NCBI GenBank assembly: GCA_018401555.1
Contig: JAGYKP010000081.1
Coordinates: 62,001-126,000, forward strand
Direction of reading: 5' to 3'
DNA: 64,000 nt
Source: Halomonas sp.
GTDB lineage: Bacteria; Pseudomonadota; Gammaproteobacteria; Pseudomonadales; Halomonadaceae
In this document: positions 34,237 through 43,283 of the stretch, piece after piece
Layout: every line of letters starts with the position of its first letter
Position numbering within the stretch: the first letter of the stretch is position 1
Translations under genes and position numbers: made by a program
Notes under the pieces: model-generated
Databases searched by the model: none
What the model saw: the letters and a program-made list of their open reading frames with translations, nothing else
What the model was told of the DNA's origin: nothing

Positions 34237-34265
34237 ATTATAGGGAACCCCCCCCGGCGCTTCAA
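34237..34265 (-). promoter_or_regulatory. Sigma70-type promoter of the atp operon
   Basis: On the minus strand a perfect TATAAT lies 17 bases after TTGAAG (4 of 6 to the -35 consensus). It is about 55 bases upstream of the atpI ATG. The spacer contains a run of eight G, so its exact length depends on a homopolymer that is hard to sequence. Confidence 0.7.
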
Positions 34266-34358
34266 CTGAGGCGCCACGCTTTCGTCGTGATTTCCGGTCA
34301 CTTTTCGACCAAAGGTGCAGAAATTGTCGACAGTTTGACGCGCATCATGCCGTATCGC

Positions 34359-35279
34359 CTAGCGGATATGTTCCAGAATGCCATCCAGTTCATCGAGGCT
34401 GGCGTAGCGGATGGTCACTCGCCCCTTGCCGCCGCGGCCATGCTGGATCTTCACCGGCGCACCGAGCACCTCGCCCAGGCGGGTCTCGAGTCGCGCGACG
34501 TCAGGGCTCGGAGGCGCCTGCTCGGCCTTCCTGGGCGCCCCTCGGCGAGGCGCTTCACCAGCGCCTCGGTCGCACGCACGGTCAGGTCCTGATTGACCAC
34601 CTCATGGGCGGCCTGGCGCTGCTTGGCGGCGGAAAGCACGAGCAGCGCACGCGCGTGGCCCATGTCCAGATCGCCACGCTCGAGCAGGGTCTGGACCTCG
34701 GGGTCGAGGGCCAGCAGGCGCAGCAGGTTGGTGACCTGAGTCCGGGACTTGCCCACCGCGTCGGCGACCTGCTGCTGGGTCAGCTCGAACTCCTCCAGCA
34801 GGCGCTTGAGGGCCATCGCCTCCTCGACCGGGTTGAGGTTCTCGCGCTGGATGTTCTCGATCAGCGCCAGGGCCAGGGCCACCTCGTCGCTGACCTCGCG
34901 GATCACCGCAGGGATGACGTCGAGCTCGGCCAGCTGGGCGGCCCGCCAGCGCCGTTCGCCGGCGATGATCTCGTAGCGATCCTCGGCCACCGGGCGTACC
35001 ACGATGGGCTGCATCACCCCCTGGGCACGAATCGAGTCGGCCAGCTCCTCCAGCGCCTCGGGCTGGATGTCGCGGCGCGGCTGGTACTTGCCGCGGCTGA
35101 GCTGGCCCAGCGGCAGGCGCTCGAGGCGCTCGACCGGTTCCGGTTCCGCTAGCGGGGTTGCTGGCCGCCGCCTCGCCGTCGGCGAGCTCCACCTCGGGCA
35201 GGTCGAGGCTCTCGCGGCGGCGGGCATTGCCACCGATCAGGGCATCCAGGCCTCGTCCCAGGGCGCGTTTACGCGTCAT
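34359..35279 (-). CDS. parB: Chromosome partitioning protein ParB (two frame breaks)
   Basis: Binds parS, spreads as a CTP-dependent clamp and loads condensin. The N-terminus MTRKRALGRGLDALIGGNAR is typical. The ParB/Srx domain has QPEALEELADSIRAQGVMQP and IIAGERRWRAAQLA; the helix-turn-helix is ELTQQQVADAVGKSRTQVTN. Frames change near 35150 and 34540; the restored C-terminus GRVTIRYASLDELDGILEHI is the dimerisation domain. The ATG at 35279 has a GAGGG site; another in-frame ATG lies at 35285. ParA is encoded just upstream and three parS sites lie at 60.4-63.5 kb. Confidence 0.95.
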
Positions 35280-35315
35280 CGACATTCCCTCATCACTGAT
35301 GTTGCACAACAGGGA

Positions 35316-36086
35316 TTACAGCGACAGGCGCCGAATCAGTTCCTTGGCCAGCACCCGGTGAGCCTGGCTACCCCGCGAGAAGCGCGCGTACTTGGTCACC
35401 GGCAGGCCGTGGCTGGGCGCCTCGGCGACCCGCACGTTGCGCGGAATGGTGGCCTTGAGCAGGGTCTCGCCGAAGTAGTCACGCAGCTGCTTGGTGACGT
35501 CGCGGGTCAGGCTGTTGCGGGCATCGAACATGGTGCGCAGGATGCCGTAGACCTCGATCCGGGGATTCACGCTGTCCTTGATCTGCTCCACGGTGTCGAG
35601 CAGCGCCGAGAGGCCCTCCAGGGCGTAGAACTCGCACTGCAGTGGGATCAGCACGCCGTGGGCGGCGGTCAGGCCGTTGACGGTCAGCATGTTGAGCGAG
35701 GGCGGGCAGTCGATCAGCACCACGTCGTACTCGTCCGCCACGCCGGCCAGGGCATTCTCCAGGCAGCGCTCACGCCCCGCCTCGCGATCCAGCAGCGCCA
35801 CCTCGGCGGCGGTGAGGTCGCCGTTGCCCGGCAGCAGGGCATAGCCGGCCTCGGGGCAATCGAGGATCACCCCGGCGGCATCGCGCTCGCCCAGCAGTAC
35901 CTCCAGCACACTGCCATCCAGTTCGTGCTTGTCGATGCCGCTGCCCATGGTCGCATGGCCCTGGGGATCGAGGTCGACCAGCAGCACGCGACGATCGAGG
36001 GCCGCCAGGCTGGCGGCGAGGTTGACCGCGGTGGTGGTCTTGCCGACGCCACCCTTCTGGTTGGTCAAGGCGATGATCTTGGTCAC
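35316..36086 (-). CDS. parA: Chromosome partitioning ATPase ParA
   Basis: A 256-residue ParA/Soj-type ATPase. GTG at 36086 gives MTKIIALTNQKGGVGKTTTA, the deviant Walker A at the very N-terminus, without the extra HTH domain of plasmid ParAs. Walker A' and B residues follow in VLLVDLDPQGHATMGSGID and DVVLIDCPPSLNMLTVNGL. Intact. It lies between rsmG and parB in the usual gammaproteobacterial order and moves ParB-parS complexes apart. Confidence 0.96.
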   Translation of the reverse strand: MTKIIALTNQKGGVGKTTTAVNLAASLAALDRRVLLVDLDPQGHATMGSGIDKHELDGSVLEVLLGERDAAGVILDCPEAGYALLPGNGDLTAAEVALLDREAGRERCLENALAGVADEYDVVLIDCPPSLNMLTVNGLTAAHGVLIPLQCEFYALEGLSALLDTVEQIKDSVNPRIEVYGILRTMFDARNSLTRDVTKQLRDYFGETLLKATIPRNVRVAEAPSHGLPVTKYARFSRGSQAHRVLAKELIRRLSL

Positions 36087-36117
36087 GGGCAACTCCGTTG
36101 CGGGGAAACGCGGGTTG

Positions 36118-36768
36118 TCAGGGAGCCGGGGCTTGCGTCCGGCGCTCGAGCACCACCAGCAGGCGGGTGCCGACCTCGAAGGGCACCTCGAGGAGATGAC
36201 GCGCCACCGGCACGACCTCCGCCGGCAACCCGGCAAGCTCCTCGTCCACGGCGGGCCCCTTCATGGCCAGCCACTGGCCACCGGGGGCCACCCGCTCGCG
36301 GGTCAGCGCGACGAAGTCGCCGAGGCTGGCGAAGGCTCGCGAGATGACCTGGTCGTAGCGCTCCTCGAAGGCCTCGATCCGTGCCTGCACCGGGGTCACG
36401 TTGTCGAGGCCCAGCTCCAGCGCCGCCTGGCGCTGGAATCGAACCTTCTTGCCGTTGCTGTCGAGCAGGGTCACCTCGAGCTCGGGCTTGAGGATCGCCA
36501 GCACCAGTCCCGGGAAGCCCGGTCCCGCGCCCACATCGAGCAGTGTGCGACCGCTCAGGTAGGGCAGCACCGCGGCGCTGTCCAGCAGGTGGCGCGAGAC
36601 CATCTCCTCGGCTGAGCGTATCGCGGTGAGGTTATAGGCGCGGTTCCACTTGTGCAACAACCCGACCAGGGCGAGCAGTCGACGGCGCTGCTCGGGGTCC
36701 ACGGCGATGCCCAGCTGCGCGAGTCCCTGGTCGAGGCGCGTGGCCACGGGGTCTGCGCTGGCCGTCAT
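36118..36768 (-). CDS. rsmG: 16S rRNA (guanine-527-N7)-methyltransferase RsmG
   Basis: A 216-residue SAM-dependent methyltransferase of the small ribosomal subunit, also called GidB. The SAM-binding motif is [20 protein letters not shown], and NRAYNLTAI marks the N-terminal region. Intact. It overlaps the end of mnmG by four bases and leads to parA after 31 bases. Confidence 0.96.
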   Translation of the reverse strand: MTASADPVATRLDQGLAQLGIAVDPEQRRRLLALVGLLHKWNRAYNLTAIRSAEEMVSRHLLDSAAVLPYLSGRTLLDVGAGPGFPGLVLAILKPELEVTLLDSNGKKVRFQRQAALELGLDNVTPVQARIEAFEERYDQVISRAFASLGDFVALTRERVAPGGQWLAMKGPAVDEELAGLPAEVVPVARHLLEVPFEVGTRLLVVLERRTQAPAP

Positions 36769-38669
36769 GCGCTGGCTACCTGGTGGTCGTCGAGGAGTCG
36801 ACGCTTCTTGAGGTGAATCAGCAGGATCGACACCGCCGCCGGGGTCACCCCGGAGATGCGCGAGGCCTGGGCCAGGGTCTCGGGGCGTGCCTCGGCGAGC
36901 TTCTGGCGGATCTCGTGGGAGAGCCCGTCGACCCGGGTGTAGTCGAGATCGACGGGCAGCGGGGTGGCCTCATGCCGCTTCAGCTTGGCGATCTCGTCAC
37001 GCTGGCGATCGATATAGCCCTGATACTTGGCCTGGATCTGTACCTGCTCGGCCACCGACTCGTCGGCAACCGGCTCGCCCGGGATGCCCGGCAGCCCCGC
37101 CACGTCGACATAGCCCAGTTCCGGACGCTTGAGCAGGTCCATCAGGCTGTACTCCCTAGCCGGTGCCTTGCCGGTCTTCTCGGCGATACAGGCGGCCGCC
37201 TGGCTGTCGGGCTGCACCCAGCTGGCCCTGAGTCGGGCGCTCTCGCGCTCGATGGCCTCACGCTTCTCGCTGAAGGCCGCCCAGCGGGTGTCGTCCACCA
37301 GCCCCAGCTCGCGGCCTGCCTCGGTGAGACGCAGGTCGGCGTTGTCCTCGCGCAGCAGCAGGCGGTACTCGGCCCGGGAGGTGAACATGCGGTAGGGCTC
37401 CTTCGTCCCCAGGGTGATCAGGTCGTCCACCAGCACGCCGAGATAGGCCTCGTCGCGACCCGGGCACCAGGAGTCGAGCCCCTGTGCCCGGCGGGCGGCG
37501 TTGAGGCCCGCCAGCAGCCCCTGGGCGCCGGCCTCCTCGTAGCCGGTGGTGCCGTTGATCTGGCCGGCGAAGAAGAGGTTGGCGATGAACTTCGTCTCCA
37601 GCGAGTGCCGCAGGTCGCGCGGATCGAAGAAGTCGTACTCGATGGCGTAGCCGGGGCGGGTGATATGGGCATTCTCCAGACCGCGCATGGAGCGCACCAC
37701 CTGGAGCTGCACATCGAAGGGCAGCGAGGTGGAGATGCCGTTGGGGTAGAGCTCGTGGGTGTCGAGCCCCTCGGGCTCGATGAAGACCTGATGGCTCGCC
37801 TTGTCGGCGAAGCGGTGCACCTTGTCCTCGATGGAGGGGCAGTAGCGCGGCCCGACCCCCTCGATCATGCCGGAGTACATCGGCGAGCGGTCGAGGTTGG
37901 CGTGGATGATCTCGTGGGTGCGTTCGTTGGTGTGGGCGATGTGACAGCTCACCTGGCGGGGATGCTGAGCGCGACTGCCCATGAACGACATCACCGGTGT
38001 GGGGGTGTCTCCCGGCTGCTCCTCCAGCTGCGAGAAGTCCAGGCTCCTGGCGTCGAGGCGCGGCGGCGTCCCGGTCTTGAGACGATCGACGCGGAACGGC
38101 AGGGCCCGCAGGCGTTCGGCCAGGCGGTTCGAGGGCGGGTCGCCGGCGCGCCCGCCGCGGGTGCTGTCGAGCCCGATATGGATCACGCCACCGAGGAAGG
38201 TCCCGGTGCACAGCACCACGGTCTCGCCGAGGAAGCGGATGCCGGTCTCGGTGACCACGCCCCGCACCTGGTCGTTGTCGACGATCAGGTCGCCGGCGGC
38301 CTGCTGGAACAGCGTCAGATTGGGCTGGTTCTCCAGCAGGCCGCGGATCGCGGCCTTGTAGCGAACCCGGTCGGCCTGGGCGCGGGTGGCCCGAACCGCG
38401 GGCCCCTTGCGGGCGTTGAGGACACGGAACTGGATCCCGCCGAGGTCGGTGGCCAGGCCCATGGCACCACCCAGGGCATCGATCTCCTTCACCAGGTGGC
38501 TCTTGCCGATGCCGCCGATGGCCGGATTGCAGGACATCTGGCCGAGGGTCTCGATGTTGTGGGTCAGCAGCAGGGTACGTGAGCCCATGCGAGCGGCGGC
38601 CAGGGCGGCTTCGGTTCCCGCATGGCCGCCGCCGATGACGATGACGTCGAAGCGGTCGGGGTAATCCAA
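36765..38669 (-). CDS. mnmG: tRNA uridine-5-carboxymethylaminomethyl modification enzyme MnmG (GidA)
   Basis: FAD enzyme that, with MnmE, builds the cmnm5 group on the wobble U of some tRNAs. The FAD motif [20 protein letters not shown] is followed by [18 protein letters not shown] and, further on, [21 protein letters not shown] place the start at TTG 38669, behind GAGGTG; it gives 634 residues, the family length, whereas the longer upstream reading adds poor sequence. MnmE is encoded at 52.8 kb. The DnaA-box cluster lies directly upstream. Confidence 0.94.
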   Translation of the reverse strand: MDYPDRFDVIVIGGGHAGTEAALAAARMGSRTLLLTHNIETLGQMSCNPAIGGIGKSHLVKEIDALGGAMGLATDLGGIQFRVLNARKGPAVRATRAQADRVRYKAAIRGLLENQPNLTLFQQAAGDLIVDNDQVRGVVTETGIRFLGETVVLCTGTFLGGVIHIGLDSTRGGRAGDPPSNRLAERLRALPFRVDRLKTGTPPRLDARSLDFSQLEEQPGDTPTPVMSFMGSRAQHPRQVSCHIAHTNERTHEIIHANLDRSPMYSGMIEGVGPRYCPSIEDKVHRFADKASHQVFIEPEGLDTHELYPNGISTSLPFDVQLQVVRSMRGLENAHITRPGYAIEYDFFDPRDLRHSLETKFIANLFFAGQINGTTGYEEAGAQGLLAGLNAARRAQGLDSWCPGRDEAYLGVLVDDLITLGTKEPYRMFTSRAEYRLLLREDNADLRLTEAGRELGLVDDTRWAAFSEKREAIERESARLRASWVQPDSQAAACIAEKTGKAPAREYSLMDLLKRPELGYVDVAGLPGIPGEPVADESVAEQVQIQAKYQGYIDRQRDEIAKLKRHEATPLPVDLDYTRVDGLSHEIRQKLAEARPETLAQASRISGVTPAAVSILLIHLKKRRLLDDHQVASA

Positions 38670-38739
38670 GGTGCACCTCGTTGGCGCCGCGGCGCCTGTC
38701 TTTCTGTCAGAGGGTGAAATCAGCCCGGCAGTATAAACC

Positions 38740-39136
38740 TCCTGTGGGTAATCGTCAGGGTTTTCCACACGCCTTTCCAACCAGGCTCGTTCCCTTCTCA
38801 CCTATCAATTAATATCAGTATATAAATAAAGAAGTTCTGTTGTGGTTGTAACTACTGGTGTGGACAAAAACGTGGATAAGTCATTTCCTGTCACTTCATT
38901 CAGTAGCTTACGTTGTTGACCAAGCACAGGAGAAAGGGCTGACAGCCTGCGGACTAGCGGTCGGGAGCCTGTGGATGGAATGCCGCCTTGTCCACAGTGC
39001 TGGTGCTGCACCGCTTGTCCACCGATGGATACCTGGCTTGTGCCCGCGGCTGTGAACAACTGGGGCATTTATCCACGAGCCCCTCCACCATGGGCCCTGC
39101 AGCCAGAAACCGGGGTGTCGAAAAATTCTGTCCACA
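38740..39136. other. AT-rich region with clustered DnaA-box-like sites (second candidate origin)
   Basis: This fills most of the 537-base gene-free stretch from 38670 to 39206. An AT-rich block runs from about 38803 to 38855 (ATTAATATCAGTATATAAAT). DnaA-box-like nonamers: TGTGGGTAA at 38743, TTTTCCACA at 38761, TGTGGACAA at 38859, CGTGGATAA at 38871, TTGTCCACA at 38988, TGTGAACAA at 39051 and TTATCCACG at 39069. Three weaker ones lie at 38970, 39015 and 39128. Only the one at 38761 fits TTWTNCACA fully; the other six named are one base off. The place next to mnmG/gidA matches the E. coli oriC position. No gene is visible here. Confidence 0.6.
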
Positions 39137-39143
39137 GCCGAAA

Positions 39144-39170
39144 GGGCCCTGCCGCAACGCGGCAGGGCCC
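39144..39170. terminator. Strong terminator between the ABC operon and the mnmG-side origin region
   Basis: GGGCCCTGCCGC and its exact complement form a 12-base stem with a three-base loop. TTTTT follows on the plus strand and TTTCG on the minus strand, so it may work in both directions. It ends the amino-acid ABC operon 37 bases after its last stop and shields the region to the left. Confidence 0.85.
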
Positions 39171-39206
39171 TTTTTCATCCTGGTGGAGCCGATCCTGGTG
39201 CTTGAG

Positions 39207-39974
39207 CTAGTGCTTGAGTACCCGCGAGAGGAAGCTGCGGGTACGCTCATCGGTCGGGCTATCGAAGATCGTCTCCGGCGCTGCCTCCTCGGCGATTTCC
39301 CCCTGATGGACATAGATGACCCGATCGGCCACTTCGCGGGCGAAGCCCATCTCGTGGGTGACAATGATCATGGTCATGCCTTCCCGGGCCAGCTCACGCA
39401 TGGCGTCGAGGACCTCGCCGATCATCTCCGGGTCCAGTGCGGAGGTGGGTTCATCGAACAGCATCAGCCGCGGCTCCATGGCCAGGGCGCGGGCCAGGGC
39501 GACGCGCTGCTGCTGGCCACCGGAGAGCTGGGTCGGGTACTTGTCGGCCTGGTCGGAAATGCCGACGCGCTCCAGCAGGCGTTCGGCGGTCTCCATCGCG
39601 TCCTCCTGGCTCCAGCCACGCACCTTCATGGGGGCCAGGGTGACGTTGTCGCGCACGCTCAGGTGGGGGAAGAGGTTGAACTGCTGGAACACCATGCCCA
39701 CCTCGGTGCGGATCTTCTGCAGGGCGCGGCCGCTCTTGCCGTGGGGGGTGAGCTCGTTGCCATCGACCTCGATGTGCCCGGACTGGAACTCCTCCAGGCC
39801 GTTGATGCAGCGGATCAGGGTCGACTTGCCCGAGCCGCTGGCACCGATGATCACCACCACCTCCCCCGGCATCACCGCAAGATCGATGTCCTTGAGCACG
39901 TGCAGGCTGCCGAAGTGCTTGTTGACCTTCTCCATGCGTACGATGGCAGCGGTCGTGTTCTCGTTCTGTGTCAT
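39207..39974 (-). CDS. Polar amino-acid ABC transporter ATP-binding protein
   Basis: A 255-residue GlnQ/HisP-type ATPase. Walker [21 protein letters not shown], signature [16 protein letters not shown], Walker [20 protein letters not shown] and the H-loop [13 protein letters not shown] are all intact. The ATG at 39974 is preferred over an upstream in-frame codon. The permease stop lies 14 bases upstream. The substrate cannot be told from the ATPase; the family serves Glu/Gln/Asp or cystine. Confidence 0.94.
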   Translation of the reverse strand: MTQNENTTAAIVRMEKVNKHFGSLHVLKDIDLAVMPGEVVVIIGASGSGKSTLIRCINGLEEFQSGHIEVDGNELTPHGKSGRALQKIRTEVGMVFQQFNLFPHLSVRDNVTLAPMKVRGWSQEDAMETAERLLERVGISDQADKYPTQLSGGQQQRVALARALAMEPRLMLFDEPTSALDPEMIGEVLDAMRELAREGMTMIIVTHEMGFAREVADRVIYVHQGEIAEEAAPETIFDSPTDERTRSFLSRVLKH

Positions 39975-39988
39975 GTGCTGGGCCTCCC

Positions 39989-40687
39989 TCATTGTCCGAC
40001 CAGGCCGCGCCGCTCGAGCTGGCGCAGCAGGATCGACAGGGTCCAGGTGATGGCCAGGTAGAGCATTGCCACCATCAGGTAGACCTCCATGGCGGTAAAG
40101 GTGGTGGCGATATAGATCTGGCCCTGACGCACCAGCTCACCGACTCCGATCACGGAGAACAGCGAGGTGTCCTTGATGCTGATGATGGCCTGGTTGCCCA
40201 GCGGCGGGATCATGCGGCGCAGGGCCTGGGGCCAGATCACGTAGCGGAATGCCTGGGTGCGTGACAGGCCCAGGGAGAGCGATGCCTCGCGCTGGCCGCG
40301 CTCGATGGACTGCACACCGCCACGGACCACCTCGGAGATATAGGCACCGGAGTTGACCGCGATGGCGGCGATGCCCGCGGTAAGGGCGTTGATCGGCTCA
40401 CCCAGGATCTGTGGCAGGCCGTAGAAGATGAACAGCACCTGCACCAGGATGGGGGTGCCGCGAAATACCTCGATATAGAAGATGGCGGGCAGGCGCAGCC
40501 AGAAGAGCGGGCTGATGCGCATGAGGCCGAAGATGATGCCGATCACGAAGCCGATGGCGAGGCCACCGAAGGAGATCAGCAGCGTCCAGGGAACGCCCGG
40601 CAACAGGTGGGGTATCGAGCTGAAGGCGGCCGCCCAGTCGAATTGAAACGTCACGTCCACGAGGAGTTCTCCGGGAGCGTTGAACAA
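39989..40687 (-). CDS. Polar amino-acid ABC transporter permease
   Basis: A 232-residue permease of the HisMQ/GlnP family. The family motifs [40 protein letters not shown] and the EAA loop [20 protein letters not shown] are visible. Only one permease is present, so the transporter probably uses a homodimer. It lies between the binding-protein gene and the ATPase gene. Confidence 0.94.
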   Translation of the reverse strand: MFNAPGELLVDVTFQFDWAAAFSSIPHLLPGVPWTLLISFGGLAIGFVIGIIFGLMRISPLFWLRLPAIFYIEVFRGTPILVQVLFIFYGLPQILGEPINALTAGIAAIAVNSGAYISEVVRGGVQSIERGQREASLSLGLSRTQAFRYVIWPQALRRMIPPLGNQAIISIKDTSLFSVIGVGELVRQGQIYIATTFTAMEVYLMVAMLYLAITWTLSILLRQLERRGLVGQ

Positions 40688-40688
40688 C

Positions 40689-40721
40689 GCGGGGCCGGGC
40701 AGCGTGACTACCCGGCCCCGC
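40689..40721 (-). other. Hairpin between the binding-protein and permease genes
   Basis: GCGGGGCCGGG and CCCGGCCCCGC pair perfectly over 11 bases around an 11-base loop. It lies 47 bases after the binding-protein stop and 2 before the permease start. Such a hairpin can protect the upstream mRNA and lower read-through, giving excess receptor; this role is inferred. Confidence 0.55.
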
Positions 40722-40769
40722 GGACTCTCGCGCCGCCCTCAGGGCGACGATATCGGGAGGGGAGTCGCC

Positions 40770-41558
40770 TCAGTCGTCGCTGGGCGCCTCGCCGAACCAC
40801 TTCGCGTAGATCTCGTCGTAGGTGCCGTCCTCCTTCATCTCGGCCAGCGCCTGGTTGACCGGTTCGACCCATTCGCTGCCCTGATGGAAGACGATGCCGT
40901 ACTGCTGGCCCTCATAGAGCGGCCCCACCACCTTGGTGCGGCCTTCACCGCGGGTCTGGGCGAAGTAGCCGACGTTGGGGGCATCGTAGAAGGCGGCGTC
41001 GACGTTGCGGCCGAGCAGCGCCATGTACATGTCTGAGGTGCCCGGGTAGGGAGTGATCTCGGAACTGTCGCCCAGATTCTCCTGGAGGAAGTCGTAGCTG
41101 GTGGAGCCGATCTTGGTGGCTACCGTCAGGCCTTCGAGGTCCTCGAGGGTCTCCACCTCGTCGTTATCGGCACGCACCATGATGCGCAGGCCGGAGTCGT
41201 AGTAGGGATCGGAGAAGTCGACGATCTCCGCGCGCTCTTCGGTGATGGTGACACCGGCGATGGCGATCTCCTGGCTGCCGGTCTGGATGGCCGGGATGAT
41301 GCCATTGAACTCCATGGTGGTCAGGTTGACCTCGAAGCCGGCACGCTCGGCCACCTCATGGATGATATCCATGTCGAAGCCGACCATCTCGCCGGTCTCG
41401 GTATCCAGCATCTCGAAGGGTACGAAGCTGGGGTCGGTAACCACGTTGACGGTGGTGTCCTGGGCCAGGGCGGAACCGGCCAGGCCGGTGCCCAGCGCCA
41501 GGGCGCTGGCCAACAGGGTGTGCTTCAGGAAGGGTGTAGCCGCAGTAGATTGTTTCAT
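40770..41558 (-). CDS. Amino-acid ABC transporter substrate-binding protein
   Basis: A 262-residue periplasmic receptor of family 3 (GlnH/HisJ type). ATG 41558 starts a signal peptide ([20 protein letters not shown], cleaved near AQD). The binding-site landmarks are [36 protein letters not shown], and [20 protein letters not shown]. Its first Asp-rich loop [15 protein letters not shown] lies in the second lobe. First gene of the operon. Confidence 0.93.
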   Translation of the reverse strand: MKQSTAATPFLKHTLLASALALGTGLAGSALAQDTTVNVVTDPSFVPFEMLDTETGEMVGFDMDIIHEVAERAGFEVNLTTMEFNGIIPAIQTGSQEIAIAGVTITEERAEIVDFSDPYYDSGLRIMVRADNDEVETLEDLEGLTVATKIGSTSYDFLQENLGDSSEITPYPGTSDMYMALLGRNVDAAFYDAPNVGYFAQTRGEGRTKVVGPLYEGQQYGIVFHQGSEWVEPVNQALAEMKEDGTYDEIYAKWFGEAPSDD

Positions 41559-41674
41559 GAGATTCCCCGTTCTTGGGACTTTTCTGATGGGACTCGCCAT
41601 TTCAACCTTGGCGAGATTCCCGCAGAGCGTCAAGTCGGGGGATCTCACGCTTCCCCGCCGCCGGGGAGGCGCTG

Positions 41675-42028
41675 CTACACCATGAAGGAGGCGCCACAGC
41701 CGCAGGTGGTGGTGGCGTTGGGGTTCTGGATCAGGAAGCGGGCGCCGGCCAGCCCCTCTTCGTAGTCAACGGTGGAACCCACCAGGTACTGGTAGGAGAG
41801 CGGGTCGATCACCAGCGCCACGTCGCCGAACGGGATGACGGTGTCATCATCGGCCGCCTCGTCGGCAAAATCGAAACCGTACTGGAAGCCCGAGCAGCCG
41901 CCGCCGGTGACATAGACCCGCAGCTTCAGCTCGCTGTTACCCTCCTCTTCGATCAGCGCACGCAGCCGGGCCCGTGCGCTGTCGGACAGCATCAGGGGCG
42001 TAGGGACGAAGGATTCGGCTTCGCTCAT
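41675..42028 (-). CDS. erpA: Iron-sulfur cluster insertion protein ErpA
   Basis: A 117-residue A-type carrier that hands [4Fe-4S] or [2Fe-2S] clusters to targets. The three conserved Cys are in [16 protein letters not shown] and [11 protein letters not shown] use ATG 42028 ([19 protein letters not shown]) because the longer reading upstream adds unlikely residues. It sits just after argC on the same strand, a pairing seen near each other in Pseudomonas. Confidence 0.94.
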   Translation of the reverse strand: MSEAESFVPTPLMLSDSARARLRALIEEEGNSELKLRVYVTGGGCSGFQYGFDFADEAADDDTVIPFGDVALVIDPLSYQYLVGSTVDYEEGLAGARFLIQNPNATTTCGCGASFMV

Positions 42029-42117
42029 GGAGGACTCCAGGGGAAGGAAGTGTGACCGGTCATTATCCGCAATCCCCAGCAAAATGGTCAACTTTTACTG
42101 GGGATACGGAATACGGA

Positions 42118-43154
42118 TCAGGGCATCATCGCGGGGGCGGCGAGCCCTGCATTCTCCTCGAAGCCGAACATCAGGTTGAGGTTGTGGATCGCCTGGCCCA
42201 GAGGCGCCCTTGACCAGGTTGTCGATCACCGAGAGCACCACCACGGTATCGCCGTCGCCGGGGCGATGCACGGCGAGCCGGCAGAGGTTGGCGCCCTTGA
42301 CGCTGCGGGTCTCGGGGTGACTGCCCGGCGGCATGACGTCGACGAAGGGCTCGCCGGCGAAGCGTGTCTCGAACAGCGCCTGAAGATCGCCCGGCTCACC
42401 GGTGAGCCGGCCATAGAGGGTGGCGTGGATGCCGCGGATCATCGGCGTCAGGTGAGGCACGAAGGTCAGGCCGACGGAACGGCTGGCGGCATCGCCCAGG
42501 CCCTGGCGAATCTCCGGAAGGTGGCGGTGGCCGCTGGCGCCGTAGGCCTTCATCGATTCGCTGGCCTCGGCCAGCAGCGACGGCACCTTGGCGCCGCGGC
42601 CGGCGCCGGTGACCCCGGACTTGCAGTCGGCGATGACATGGTCCGCGTCGATCAGGCCGGCCTCAAGCAGCGGCAGCAGGCCGAGCTGGACGGCGGTGGG
42701 ATAACAGCCCGGGACGGCGATCAGGCGCGCCTGGCGGATCCGTGTCGCGGTTGACCTCCGGCAGGCCATAGACCGCCTCGTCGAGCAGCTCGGGGGCGCC
42801 GTGGGGCTGGCCGTACCATTCGGCCCACTCCGCGGCGTCACGCAGCCGGAAGTCGGCGGAGAGGTCGATGACCCGGGTGCCGCGCTCGAGCAGTTCGCCG
42901 GCGAGGGCGTGGGCCACGCCATGGGGGGTGGCGAAGAATACCGCATCGCAGGCACCCAGGCGGTCGGCGTCGGGCTCGCTGAAGGTCAGGCCGTCATAGT
43001 GCCCGCGCAGGTTGGGATAGAGTTCGGCGACACCCAGGCCGGCCTCGGAACGCGAGGTGATGGCCTCGACCTCCACCTCCGGGTGCTGGGCCAGCAGCCT
43101 GAGCAGTTCGACGCCGGTGTAACCGGTGCCGCCGACGATTCCGACCTTGATCAC
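42118..43154 (-). CDS. argC: N-acetyl-gamma-glutamyl-phosphate reductase ArgC (two frame breaks)
   Basis: Third step of arginine synthesis: NADPH-dependent reduction of N-acetylglutamyl phosphate. GTG 43154, behind AAGGAG, starts [20 protein letters not shown] with the dinucleotide-binding loop. The catalytic Cys is in [19 protein letters not shown], and [12 protein letters not shown] follows. Frames change near 42740 and near 42200; removing one G at the second place restores [17 protein letters not shown] and the stop at 42118. About 345 codons, the usual size. Confidence 0.93.
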
Positions 43155-43283
43155 GTGAGACTCCTTGATTGACGAAAAAGGGCCGACGCCCTGAAAGCGG
43201 CGGGCTGTCATCGCCCTGCGGGAATATGATACACAGGTGAAGGACCGGAAGGGTCGTCACTCAGTCGTAAAGGAAACCGCGAC

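Noticed and set aside
36783..38582. A 599-codon plus-strand frame opposite mnmG
   Set aside because: Antisense shadow of mnmG with the same skewed composition and no start signal.
43150..43160. Other CACGTG cores (for example near 43152 and 57230) as extra parS sites
   Set aside because: Flanking bases do not form the GTTTC/GAAAC arms needed by ParB.
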